In this document: positions 11,836-23,239 of the stretch, piece after piece | How the letters are laid out: the number at the start of each line of letters is the position of its first letter | How positions within the stretch are numbered: position 1 is the stretch's first letter | NCBI GenBank assembly: GCA_007570785.1 | Contig: ML664174.1 | Location: 2,611,504-2,675,503, forward strand | Direction of reading: 5' to 3' | Source of the DNA: Antilocapra americana | Taxonomy: Eukaryota > Chordata > Mammalia > Artiodactyla > Antilocapridae | Length of the DNA stretch: 64,000 bases | Program-made: the position numbers and the translations under genes | Notes under the pieces: generated by a model | Databases searched by the model: none | The model's input: only the letters and a program-made list of their open reading frames with translations | Told to the model about the DNA's origin: nothing

Positions 11836-12710
11836 CCAAGTTCACCGCCACATTTATTTTAAGTAAGACACGCGGGGACACACCAAGGAGCAAGGGGCCG
11901 CAACAGAATAAATTATGGAATAATCAGAAATTTTAAAAGACGGTCAGGGCCTTCAGGGCTGTTAAACCACAGGCTCTTTCATTGACATCGCTGCCTCCTC
12001 TGGTGTTGGACCCTCGAGACGGTTGACGGGAGCAGGGGGCAGCCGCCAGCGCTTTGTGGCGACCCCTTTGAAAGGTGGCCTCAAAGGGGGTTGGAAGAGC
12101 GTGAGGCGCTGTGGTCCACCAGGCGGCTCGGTGCTGACGGTGTGACTGGGCGAGGGGCGTGGTGGGAGGGCAGCCCGGTCCGCCTCCTTACATGCCCGTG
12201 GCCGCAGTGACCAGGCAGGCGGTTGGGACACAGTGGTGTGACTGGGGCGGGCGCCGCGGGTGCTCCACAGGTGGCGCGTCGGGTTGTAATACTGACTGTA
12301 CTTGGGGGCGGCGGGTCCTCTTGAGTTTGCGGGAAGGCGTGATCCCCCAGACAGCGGGGAGGAGTGATGATAGAATGGAACCTCCGGGGACACTCACGGC
12401 AGGAGCCCCGCTGGGCACGCTCCCCAGAACACGCGAGGGACTGGGACCTCCTACAGAGCGAGGCGTCGGCACAAGACTGTACAAGGAGAGGGAGTTGTAA
12501 ACAGGGGCCTCTGCCCGGCCAACCCCAGCCTCCGAGGGCTCTCTCTGGCCTCCCTCTGGTTCACGCACCGCGTCTCCCCACCGTGGCCCGGCCCTCACTC
12601 CTTCTCCTTCACAGTGACCAAATCTCCCCGCAGGGATGCTCTGTCTGCGGACGTGGAGCGCCGCCGGTTGCCCGGGTGATCCTCGGGCCCGGGCCCTGCG
12701 GCGGGGACCG
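11836..12710 (-). other. RGS6: RGS6 3' UTR (predicted)
   Basis: GC- and CpG-rich sequence runs from the TGA to a single clear AATAAA. It turns AT-rich only in the last 150 nt, around 11890-11960. Two overlapping frames on the minus strand (12598-12188 and 12393-11962) are in different phases from the RGS6 CDS, show no family resemblance and are taken as chance frames in GC-rich DNA. The left boundary is estimated from the poly(A) signal, so an error of some tens of bases is expected, and longer 3' ends using further signals are possible. Confidence 0.65.
11853..11858 (-). terminator. RGS6: Candidate RGS6 polyadenylation signal AATAAA
   Basis: The reverse complement reads AATAAA in the context TTAAAATAAATGTGG. 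It is followed within about 20 nt by a G/T-rich stretch (TGTGGCGGTG), as expected for a cleavage site near 11835. It is the first canonical hexamer on the minus strand after the RGS6 stop codon. Confidence 0.6.
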
Positions 12711-12761
12711 TCAGGAGGACTGCATCAGGCCGGTGAGGCGCTTGCCCGCCAGGGACTTTCC
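12711..12761 (-). CDS. RGS6: RGS6 terminal coding exon (last 16 residues and stop)
   Basis: The frame reads GKSLAGKRLTGLMQSS followed by TGA at 12713-12711, the C-terminus of the standard long RGS6 isoforms. It begins exactly after gtctctgcag and is in phase with the V that ends the 54-nt exon about 21.8 kb upstream in the transcript. Only 51 nt of this exon are coding; the rest is 3' UTR. The coding part is too short to be called as an open frame by length, so it rests on the match to the known RGS6 tail plus correct splice signals and phase. A (TG)n run lies 40 nt upstream of the acceptor in the transcript. Confidence 0.93.
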   Translation of the reverse strand, partial: GKSLAGKRLTGLMQSS

Positions 12762-12800
12762 CTGCAGAGACAGCGACAGAGAGCACCGCAGGCATGCAGG

Positions 12801-12830
<30 letters not shown>
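12801..12830. repeat. (CA)n microsatellite, (TG)n in the RGS6 transcript, next to the terminal acceptor
   Basis: Uninterrupted CA dinucleotides span 12801-12827, followed by gcaca. In the RGS6 transcript this is UG repeat ending about 40 nt before the AG of the last exon, in the branch point/polypyrimidine neighbourhood. Confidence 0.95.
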
Positions 12831-12832
<2 letters not shown>

Positions 12833-13274
12833 GGACAGACACAGAGAGCCAGACAGGTGGGTTAATTATTGCATGAGCCATGGAGGCCAAACCACTTAGC
12901 TCACCAACCCCTCAGATCTCTGGGTTTGGGAGCCTTAACTGCAGAAAGTTGGACAACCAGCGCTCAGGGGACCAGGTTAGAGGGTGAGGGTGTGATGTTG
13001 GTCCTCTTTTGAGTGTGTGGGCATTTTACTTGCCCCAACCAGGGATTTCACCCCTTGGATTATCTCTTAATGTCTGTGGGCTGCCTCTGAACTTGATTTA
13101 ATCCAAGTGAGTAAGGAAAGGTTGGCCGGCTGACTAGTAAGACCAAGAGGTTGGGTTGACCCAAGCAGACGATGACTAAGGATCTGGGTGACTCGGAACT
13201 AACGAATTAACTAGTCTGAAGAAGATAGAAGGAATTCTATTTGAAATGCAGGATTAAGCTCTCCTTGGATCCCT

Positions 13275-13390
13275 TTAAAAAATTTTTTTTTTTTAAAAAT
13301 TCAGGTCAGTTCCCTGACCAGGGATTGAACCTGGGCCCCTGCATTGGGAGCATGGACTCTTAAGCTACCAGACCCCTAGGAAAGTCCCTG
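13275..13390 (-). mobile_element. CHR-type SINE (first of a tandem pair)
   Basis: Poly(T), then ttccctgaccagggattgaa and a cctaggaaagtccctg end. Confidence 0.8.
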
Positions 13391-13393
13391 ATC

Positions 13394-13561
13394 TTTTTTT
13401 TTTTTTTTTAAATCAAAACTTTATTTTTTACTCCTTTTGGCTGCACTATGCAGCTTATAGGATCTTAGTTCCCTGACTAGGGATTGAATCCATGCCCTCC
13501 CCCACCCTCCCCACAGTGGAAGCACGGAGTCCTAACCCCTGGATCCCCAAGGAATTCCCTC
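13394..13561 (-). mobile_element. CHR-type SINE (second of a tandem pair)
   Basis: Poly(T), then ttttggctgcactatgcag, ttccctgactagggattgaa and ccaaggaattccc. It abuts the previous copy in the same orientation. Confidence 0.85.
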
Positions 13562-14589
13562 TCCTTGGGTCTTCTTGATGACCAGTTTAAGGTCTGGGGG
13601 TATCTGCCAAGGCTTGGGGCCCGGGCTACAGGACACAGGACAATGCGCTCCTTTGTTGGTGTCCAGGCTGACCTTGATGATTCCACTTCAGGAAGTCTTA
13701 TCAGCCCTTCACTTACAAGCTACATAGCTGTTCTTGTTCTTGGAAAGAAACAAAAGACTCACTCTACCGTGAGTCTTGGTACATGGGGCATAGAGGCCCC
13801 CTGGGAGAGAGAGGCCAGTTGTTCACATGCCCAGAAGGAGGCAGCTGAGGAGCCTCTGATATAGGGCTGGACAGCAGGAGGATGATGAGCAAGGCTCGGT
13901 CTCCTGCTTGTTTCCCGGCCATAGTCTGAACCCATCCCCTGCTCACTCTCCACTGAAATCCATAGCGTTAGACAGGGGTCTAGACAAGAGAATGGCTGGA
14001 CCCAAGCAGATGGATTACTGTGTCTGAGAAAACACTCAGAACCCATCTTATTATTGACAGTGGGTCAGCGACACCAGTGAGGGCAGCGAGGGTCTGTGAG
14101 GGTAGTACTCGCTCGCTCGTCAGCACGTGCTGCAGCGTTTGGCAGGGTGAGGTTGCAAGAGCCGGCAATTCCTCATGTTCATTTCCAAGTGGGATGTGAG
14201 GGCTCGTCTTGTTTACTGGGCTTGGCTACATGTCCGCTGGATGTAATTAAAAAAAAATTGATCAGGTTTGTGAAGCCTGGTAGGGTACTCAATAAACCTG
14301 CTGATTGATGAATTGACCGATAATAGGCATTTCCAACAAACGAACAATATGGGCTGTGAGTTTGCCGGCCACAAGACAATGTGTCATCTGGCTAAGCTCT
14401 CTACGGAAGGACGTGCCAGCTTGACTTTGAGAATTCTGATGGCACAGATGGGAGCTTGTCCAGAAGTGGAAACACCCTCAGGCACAGTTGGACAGTCTGC
14501 ATCTACCTCTCCTTTGCTCTGTTTTCCCCCCTTTCACTCCTCATTTTTGCTTGTTGGACAGCACTTTTCATCTTTTTTCCTCCTCTGTC

Positions 14590-14591
<2 letters not shown>

Positions 14592-14625
<34 letters not shown>
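14592..14625. repeat. (CA)n microsatellite
   Basis: 34 bp of uninterrupted CA. Confidence 0.97.
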
Positions 14626-14629
<4 letters not shown>

Positions 14630-14999
14630 CTCCCCATCAGCAACCTTATCTGAATCTTCAGATACACTAAACTTAGCCTGCAGCCAGATACATTTATACT
14701 GGGCTAAAGGATTTTTTAAATCAGATTTTTTTTTTTTTTTTAATCCTAGAGGGTTTCAAGTGCCAGTTCTTGCAAATCACTAAAAGCAGGATGGCTACTC
14801 CTCTGTGTGGAGTGGGTTAGGTACAACAATAGGTTATAGGTGGCAGAAGCTGACCTGCAAGAACTCCCTCTAGCCTGGTTCTAAGCACACATGTAGTGGG
14901 GACTTTTTTGACTGCCCTTTCTTACACGGAGTTGGAGGCATTTGTCATCCAGGTAGCCACCTGGGACTGTGCCTTCTCCGTGCAGGCCTGAAGGCAGGT

Positions 15000-15215
15000 G
15001 TGTGTGTGCCTGCTCAGTCGCTCAGTCGTGTCTGACTCTGTGCAACTCCGTGGACTGTAGCCCGCCAGGCTCCTCTGTTCATGGGATTTTCCAGGCAAGA
15101 ATACTGGAGCAGGTTGCTATTTTCTCCTCCAGGGGATCTGCCCGACCCAGGGATCGAAACTGTGTCTCCTGTATTGCAGGTGGATTCTTAACTGCTGAGC
15201 CATCGGGAAACTCCC
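15000..15215 (-). mobile_element. Bov-tA SINE
   Basis: gctcagtcgctcagtcgtgt through gctgagccatcgggaaactc. Confidence 0.93.
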
Positions 15216-17464
15216 CAGAAGATAGGAAGCACAGGAAAATAGGGACTGATGAGTCCAGAGGTCTCCAGTCTGCAGGGCTCTACCAAACCTCCCCCAGTCC
15301 CTTTCACCCTTGTCCATCCTCGCTCACAGGAAACACCAAGGAAGGTCACTTTCCTCTTGGGTACTGCTTACTACTGTGGAATCCACACAGGGAATACCAG
15401 CTCTTCTCTTCTCTTTCCATCCCTCCTCCACCAGGGCCACTCGTTACCTATTGAGTACCCAAATATATTTGTTGCAGTTCTGCCATACAATGGGCTTCCT
15501 GGCTCTGATTTAGCTGGTGGCTGTGAACAAAAAGAATCACTAAAGCCTCTGAATTAAAACAGTCTGTTGCCAGTGGGTATGGTAAAAGCCCAGGGACAAA
15601 GAAGGTGAGTTTTACCAGGCATCCAAACCCTCATTACGTCTTCGTTCTCATTAGTGAGGTCATTTTGGCTGGAAAGGGGGCTGTGGCTGAGAGAGGTTAG
15701 AGATTCTATTTCTGGATGACTGTGTGTCTGTCTGTTTGAGGTGAATTTAGCCCTGAGGATCCCTACTCCCCACACCTCCCTATTCTATAGAGCTGGCTGG
15801 GCTGGGAGGCGCTAATTAATCTCTTCCTGCCGAAGTCCTGGAGCTCAGCCTCATAGCTCTGACTCCAAAGACCTGTGGCCAGCCCATCCATCCTGCCCCT
15901 CTCCTCCCCCAGCTGCTTTCACGGGTTTGGGGTGGGGTATAGCTAACCAGCCTGGAGAATGTTCCCAACCTCTAGCCATCCAGGTGGTGCTCCTTGGCAT
16001 TTTTTGCCTCCCTTGCCCACTCCTGCACTCGTGCATTTACCAAATGCCAGTTCTGCTGCTAAAAGAGGTCGTGAGCGTTCAGGTCGGCCCAGGGGCAGCC
16101 CAGCCCAGCCGCAATCTGTTCACTAGGCAGTGACCTCGCAGGTGGCTGGAAGGTGGTTACTCATGCAGGATGCAAGCAAGGCAAGATGCCTGCCCTCTGG
16201 CTTGGGGGAAAGAAATCCTGCAATCACACTGGCTCAGCAGCTGCCTCTCTTCTGAAGAGCTGAGGTTCTTGTAATTTTCAGGGATCAAAGTGAAATCTGA
16301 CAGCAGAGGTGTTCAGAGATGAGCTGCTTCAAGGTCTGTGCTGCCATGCGCTTGCTGGGAGCTCCTAGCTACCTGCTCTGCCCAGAGAGGAGAGTTCCCG
16401 CCCTGCACCATCTAGGGCTCTTTCCTCCCTCCTCTTTACCCCCATCCTCCAGTTTGGATGGTTCTGCAGGAGACACTTAGGGAGGGGAGTGGTAATTTTG
16501 CCTCTGCCTGGCATCTTGCACAGTTACAGGGGGAAGGCGTTTTTTCTGGGTGTGAATGCGTGCTGTTCCTCAATGCTGGTCAGTTGGGAATGGATCCTGG
16601 TGCCAGGAAACTGCTACCAGCTCAGCCTGAGGCCTTGGCGTAGCTGAGCGAAGCAGCTGAAGGTGGTTGAAAATGCTATTAGCCAGCAGCCTTTGTTCAA
16701 GTGAAAGAATATACAGTGATTAAGAACTGAGCTGCAGAAGGTACATTCCAGAGACACCAAAGCTTTGTATTCAGACAAAGCGCTTTCCACCTTTGAGACA
16801 TTTGGCTAAGTTCAATCCAATCGAATTTGGGATCCTTCAATTTCATGGACCACGGGCTCAGGGCTGGGATCACAAACACCCACACGTTCAATTCCCACCC
16901 TCCATGCTGACTAATCATTTCAGCTCTGCAGCCATCTTGATGGCTAGAAGCCTAGAAGAAGGTGCTCATGGAATCCTTTGTTTCTAAAAGGAAATGCACA
17001 AAAGGAAGAGCTCCCTTTTGTATGGTGCTTTGGGAAAAATCAACATGCTGCTTGACATGCCGTGGCTCTCTGCATTGCACGTCCCGGTATTAATCAACAA
17101 AGCATGCACCATCACCGTCACCAAGAGCTTCGCCACTCACTTACCTGGGAGACAGGTGCTAACCTCTTTGACTGGGAGAAGGGCTATGGTTCAGAGGGTA
17201 GCCCTGAGGGGTCAGATGGCACACTTGGGGCAGAGGAGCCAAACACTGGCAGCTCAGGGGCACGACCTTTTGCAGCACTAAGAAAGTGGAGACATCTGAG
17301 CTGCTGATGAGATTTTCTTTCTGATTTGTCCAGATGACCTAAGACCACAGTTACAGATGGCAAGTCCACCAAGTCCAAACCCAGGCTACAAGGTGGATGG
17401 AAATCAACCATGGTTGCCTCTAGAGCAGAGAGATGTAATTGACTGAAAAGAGGCATGAGGGAAC

Positions 17465-17585
17465 TTTCTAGGGTGATGGGATGTAGGTTACACTAGTACA
17501 TACATTTGTCAAATTCATTGAACCATACATTTCAGATCTATTGATTTTGCCACGTGTACTTATGCCTCAAAAGAAAAAAAAAAGA
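17465..17585 (+). mobile_element. L1 3'-end remnant
   Basis: Diverged L1 tail (gccacgtgtacttatgcctc) with an A-rich end. Confidence 0.5.
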
Positions 17586-17729
17586 TGAAAAATAATCCAT
17601 CTATCACATCTCCGCTTTGAAACTCCCCACCCCTTACTCTTTTTCAGTTGCTGTCCCAGCAACCTGCTTTTTGGCTGAATTCAAAGCTTCCCCCTCCAGG
17701 ATGGGGGAAACCCAGATTTCTCTGCTTGA

Positions 17730-18010
17730 GGAACTGCTGCTGCTGCCACTAAGTCGCTTAAGCATGTCCGACTCTGTGCGACCCCATAGACGGCAGCCCA
17801 CCAGGCTCCCCTGTCCCTGGGGTTCTCCAGGCAAGCACACTGGAGTCGGTTGCCATTTCCTTCTCCAATGCATGAAAGTGAAAAGTGAAAGTGAAGTCAC
17901 TCAGTCGTGTCCGACTCTTAGAGACCCCATGGACTGCAGCCTACCAGGCTCCTCCGTCCACGGGATTTTCCAGGCAAGAGTACTGGAGTGGGGTGCCATT
18001 GCCTTCTCTG
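17730..18010 (-). mobile_element. Bov-A2 dimeric SINE
   Basis: Two Bov-A units in reverse complement (ccactaagtcgcttaagcat ... and actcagtcgtgtccgactct ...) joined by the typical linker caatgcatgaaagtgaaaag. Confidence 0.95.
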
Positions 18011-19059
18011 GCTTGAGGAACTAGAGCTTGCAATAGAACTAATTTGGAACATGATTTCTAGTCTCCATCAATCCAAGCCGATCACCTTGTGGTGACACAT
18101 AGACATTTTTCATCCCTGTTAATGAAAAATGGTGTTTGGCTGAATAGGGCTCACGAGGTGACCTCAGCAGGCAAGACGTGGGAGGCCCCAGAGATAAGCT
18201 GTCCTTTCAAGGAAACTGAAAGTTACCTATGAGTAGTTGATGCTCAAGTCCATAAATGAAGAGTGTGTGTGGAGTCTGTAGGGGACTCACTGAGGAGAGC
18301 GGTCAGCCCCTGACTAAGAGCTGGGTAGGAAGGAGAGGTCCCAGCTTGCGTTTGTCAGGAGGCGGAAGCCAAGGACCTGCCCGACATCCTAGGTGACTTA
18401 CCAGGTGACTTCCCTGGAGGTTGGTTGCCCTGGTGTCCTTTCTCCATTGAGCAAAGCCAAAGGGATGCTTCAAAAGGAAGTGTAAGGAATTCTGTAGCAT
18501 CTCCTTTCTCAGTGATGGTTCAAATTGGGGCAAGAGTGCCATTTGTTCAGGATAGTTTAGGGCTGAGAAGCTCTGTCGGGGAATTGTAGCCGACACAATG
18601 GAGCCCCACACAATGGAGCCCCACACATGATACAGAATCCTTTGAAAACACATTGACTCTCCTCTTCCATCATCAGCAAGATGGGCAGATGAAGTGGGAA
18701 CTAGTCAATGGTTACCCATGGCTGATCCACGGCAGAGTTGGCTGGAGCAGCATCATGGGAAGAGGGGTTGCTTCTGGCTTTCTCACTCTTCGAGCAGGTG
18801 GGAGTGGGGTGGGGAGGGGCAGGCACCCTGTGACAAGATCCTCTCCTGGAGTCTGTGTTACTCCTTGGTCCTCGCTAAGCTTTCTGATCTCTCTGAGGAG
18901 CTGAAGGGCATTTTATTTGGTTTTAAAATATTCTCTTCATTCAACTGTTTAAAAATCAGATACCACAAACATAAAACAACAAGTCCTCATATCAAGAGAT
19001 AGGTTGAAATGGAATTAATTAAAAAAAAACTCACTGGATAAAGAATTAATACACATTGT

Positions 19060-19268
19060 GCCTGCATGCTAAGTTGCTTCAGTTGTGTCCGACTCTTCGT
19101 GACCCTATGGACTATAGCCCGCCAGGCTCCTCTGTCCATGGGATTCTCCAGCAAGTATACTGGAGTGGGTCGCCATGCCCTCCTCCAGGGGATCTTCCTG
19201 ACTCAGGGATTGAACCTCGTCTCTTATGTCTCCTGCTTTGGTAGACAAGTTCTTTACCACTAGCACCG
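19060..19268 (-). mobile_element. Bov-tA SINE
   Basis: gctaagttgcttcagttgtg through gttctttaccactagcacc. Confidence 0.93.
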
Positions 19269-22260
19269 CACATTAAACCTATTTAAAAAGTAAGGAATAT
19301 GGTCAAAATAAAAACAATGGATTCTTCTGTAACAGCCCACCGTCTTATGTATGGTAATATAAATAAGTAGTCACATTTTCTCATGTCAACGGTGGGTCTG
19401 TGGACTCTGCCAGCCATCACGTATGCTGAGAACAATTCCCACAAAATGTTCCTAGAGCAATTAGCAGGTTCAGCCACCTTACTCTACTCCATATTGGTAA
19501 CTAGGAGTGCTTTATTTTTTTTAATTTAGCAACTATGAGTTGCCAGCCCTCTTATCTGAACTAAAGGTGAGAGGACCAACTTCTATGCCCTACCTCCTAG
19601 GGACTTTCTGTTTGAATTTTTTATTCTTGCATGGGGTGGCATTGCTCCCTCCTTTTTCATGTGCCCTCCTATTCTACTCACCCAGACCCTGAATGGGGGT
19701 GGTTCCCTTACAAGAGACACGGGTTAGCTGCCAAGGACAATTACCCATGGCCATCCATTGATCAAACACTGAGCAGCTGTTGTGTGTCAAGCACGCTCTG
19801 CCTTTGACAGATACCTGCACCCATGTCCATAGCATCCGTGCCAGTTAGGTCTTCCTTTAACACCCGCTGGACACATGAGGTTGAGCTATTAGCCTGAGCA
19901 CATACAGCTGGTCAGTGGGCTTCAGAGCCCATCCACCATCTCCTGGGTACATGACCATCACTCTCAAGGAAGGGAGCAGATGGGAATGCTCAGGACTAAG
20001 GGCTCTTCCATGCCCGCCCATACCAGGCAACCTTTCTGGGCAGGCCGAGGTGATTTTCTCAACCTCACTGAGAAAGATGCTTCAGCTCTTGGGTATGCTT
20101 GAGCACACTCAGGGCATTTCTGCTCTGCCTGATGGGCTTCTCTTTGACTTTGGCTGCTGGGCTAAGCTGAGGCACAGCTCAATGCTGCTTGGTGCTCATG
20201 GGTTTAAAGTGGTGGCTGCTGGACAGGCCAGTGAAGCTGCCACTTCTGTTTGTGACCTTGTGTTATAGGTGCTGATGCCCCTGGGATCTCCATAACAACA
20301 GTCCTGGGAGGAGAAAGGCAGGTGTGATCACCTTTCCTAAGGAGGGGCAGGCAGATGCTTCACTCCAATTAGAACCAAATATAGCCTGCAGCAATCTGGC
20401 TGGGGAAGCCCTTCCTGGCTGCTGTTCCTGGCACTCCTGACTCCTGTCCCCTCATCACGCTCATCACCTATGGGGATCTTTTGCAAAGGTCGACCTCTGC
20501 ATGTTAGTTTTGGTTGGTGATGGGAGAACTTCCTCCATGGTCCCCAGCTGTGCAGGGACAAATCAGCCACCAGGCAGGCACAAGGGATGTTGAAGAGTGA
20601 CAAGGGCTCAGCAGCTGTGCCCGACATGGGTGGCACGATGCCCAGGCACAGACTCCCCAGCCTCCTGTCCAAATTGCGCATTTCCACTTTCCCTGCTGCG
20701 TTTTTCTCTGCAGGCAGGAAAAATCCCCCCTTTTATTACTGGATCTCTTATCTCCTTCCTCTAGCTCTGATTGAATAACCCTGGTGCTCTTTCTATAATC
20801 AGCCTGCCCCAAGTTCTCGGGGGATGCAGGGGTGGAGCGGAGGTGGGTATTCTGTTCACAAGGCCTCTCAGTAGCACGCCTTCCTGTAGCTGGTTCTGTG
20901 CTTGCCTCTTCCTCTCCTCCTCCTCCTCCTTAAATGTACTTAGGCATCTCTGCGTTGGTTCACTCCAAATTAGGCAAGGGCCAAAAGACTTAAGGAAACA
21001 GGGACATGGATCAGTTGCTATTGGCAACGACTTGATTCTACTTTTTTCCCAACTAGGAAGTTCAGGTGACCCTTGGCTACAGCCACAGGGGAGAGGGCGA
21101 AGTTTAGTGGACGAGACAGCAGGTGGGGTCACTGGCTGGGCAGTGTGTGTGATTCTTCTTAGGACCCACGAGGACACTAACCCCACCCACCTAAGGGCAC
21201 ATCTCATCTCCTGTGAACACATTCACCCAGAACACATCCATGGATTGGGGTCCTTGGTTAAGCCAGCTGCCAGGGCAGGGTTTCAAAGGTAGAGTTGATC
21301 AACACGCTGCCTGTCTTCCACTGCCTCAAAGCATCATCTTTCTGGGGATGTCTTGGTTCATTTGGAAGCATATGCAAAGAGGGTTGACTCATTTCTCTCT
21401 CCTCCCTAATATTAGGAATGCAATTAGGTGGGCATTTATCAGACAGGTATTCCTAATCTAGAAAAGTGCAGCAGGGGACAGGTCAAGCAGCATTTTTCAA
21501 GACATCTCAGTTGATGGAATTCCTAGCCACCAGGAACCTTCTTACTTCCCTCTGAACCCTTTTCATATGTCCCTGCAATGCTGGACAGGGAATGGGTTGG
21601 TTCCTTAGCCCTCTTCTTCCTTGGTGATCTAGCAGATAGAAAGATGAGATTTTCCTGTTTCCCACAAGACTTGGCTGTGGGCCACAGATGAAGAGTAATG
21701 GAAGCTGTAAGGGGGGGACTAAGCTTAAGGATGCTGCTGTTGGATTTAAAAGCATCTTCAAAGGTAGTGAGCATTTCTGCTAGGGGCCCAGGAATGAGTG
21801 ACAGGATCAGTACCCAAAGGCATTATTTGAACACTGCCTCTGGGACAACGGACTCATCTCCCTGCCACTTCTGGACCCCTTGGCTTCTTGCTTCTCAGGA
21901 AGAAAAAAAAAAAAACAACTATGGGTATTAAAAGAAAAGGGGGGGGGGACACCAAAAAAAGGATGCCGCTGACTGTCCATGGAACTAGGGCGCGAGAACA
22001 GGAGGGGCGGGTGGAGATGAGGCCATGGACACACAGATCATCTCTTCCGGTTTGGGGAGCACCTTCTGTTGCTGAAGGCCCCCAAGGAAGGTTAGAGCGG
22101 GCGGACGCCGGGATCACTCACCCACTGCTGGAAGGAAGCCGCCTCGGGGGTGAAATGCAGCGGCCATTCTGACTCTGCGCCAGCAGCACTAGGCAATTGT
22201 GTTTTTAGGAAGGGAAGTGAAGAACAACTTATCCAGCTGAAACCGTGAAGACCAGTGTGG

Positions 22261-22500
22261 CTTTAGGGAAGCCCCTGCCCAGACGTGCACCCAGCAGCAG
22301 CAGCAGCAGCAGCAGCGGGCAGGCGGTCCACGCGCGGAGGCGCATGCAGGTGTGCTGCGCATGCGCCGCCTGCACCATACACGGGCCACGGAAGCGTGCA
22401 GCGGGCAGGGAGCAGAGACAGCAGTGTACGCGGCTGTGCACACGTCCGTGTGCGTGTTTACACCACAGGCACTTACAAGAGCGTCTCGTGCAAGGTCCAT
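22261..22500. promoter_or_regulatory. Small intragenic CpG island with a palindromic NRF1-type site
   Basis: By hand count about 21 CpG dinucleotides fall in 240 bp, against very few in the flanks. GCGCATGCGC at 22357-22366 is the palindromic core of the NRF1 consensus, typical of CpG promoters. A (CAG)8 run precedes it. No TATA box or coding exon was recognised beside it. It could be an alternative promoter, an orphan CpG island or a locally GC-rich intron segment. Confidence 0.4.
22292..22316. repeat. (CAG)8 trinucleotide repeat
   Basis: Eight perfect CAG units at the left edge of the CpG island; CTG in the RGS6 transcript strand. Confidence 0.95.
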
Positions 22501-23239
22501 AAGCAACCACATGTCTGGCTGTAGAGCTTTCCCTCAGACTCCTAAGATGCCCATCTAAAGCAGTTACCTTAAGAGACATCTATAAACCCGCCTTTCCTCA
22601 GGACAAAGCCATTCCTGTCAGTGGAAATGGCTTCTGCGCTTCTGTTTCTGTTGATATTACAAGTAGGGGGAGCGTGCACCCCAGGGGGCTGGTTTACGGG
22701 GGATTTCAAAGTATCCCTGGATTTCAAAGCCACTTGCTCCTGACTCCTCCAACAACCCCTCTTCGTAGTAAAGTGCTTAAAAAAGAGAAGCCTCTGTTGA
22801 TCTGGCAGAGGAAGCAACAGGACTTGGGAGGCTGCACTACTCAGGGCGGCTCCAGGCAGGCAGGCAGTGGCTGAGGTGAGGGTTTCTGGGAATGAGGCTC
22901 TGCCATGTAGGGCGCTACCTCTGCAGAACTGGAGTTCACGCTCTGCTGGGGGAGAGCTAGCTTTGATCTGGGTCTGGAAGCAGGAGGCTTCTTAGGGTCC
23001 TGCACCTCAGGGGAGGGGCGCAAATGCCAGGTCCTGGCAACATAGGCAGTGTTTCCTTGGTGGCCCTCCTCATGTCCTGGCACCATGCTGCTACAAGCCC
23101 CCAGGTCCTATAGTTTTCTGCGAAGTGCATAGGGGCCCTGGGAAATAGACCACAGGGCAGGAGCCGGTCTGCTTGGTACCATAGTCCCTCCATTCGGAGA
23201 GAAAGCAGAGAAACCAGCGCTCTGAGTTGACTTTAAAAA

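Noticed and set aside
11962..12598. Two overlapping minus-strand frames of 143 and 136 codons after the RGS6 stop
   Set aside because: They are out of phase with the RGS6 terminal codons and sit in the GC-rich 3' UTR. A C-terminal extension would need a different splice acceptor, for which I see no clear case.
22229..22579. Cys- and Leu-rich frames on both strands at the CpG island
   Set aside because: Product of the CAG repeat and CpG-rich composition, with several overlapping frames on both strands and no homologous domain.
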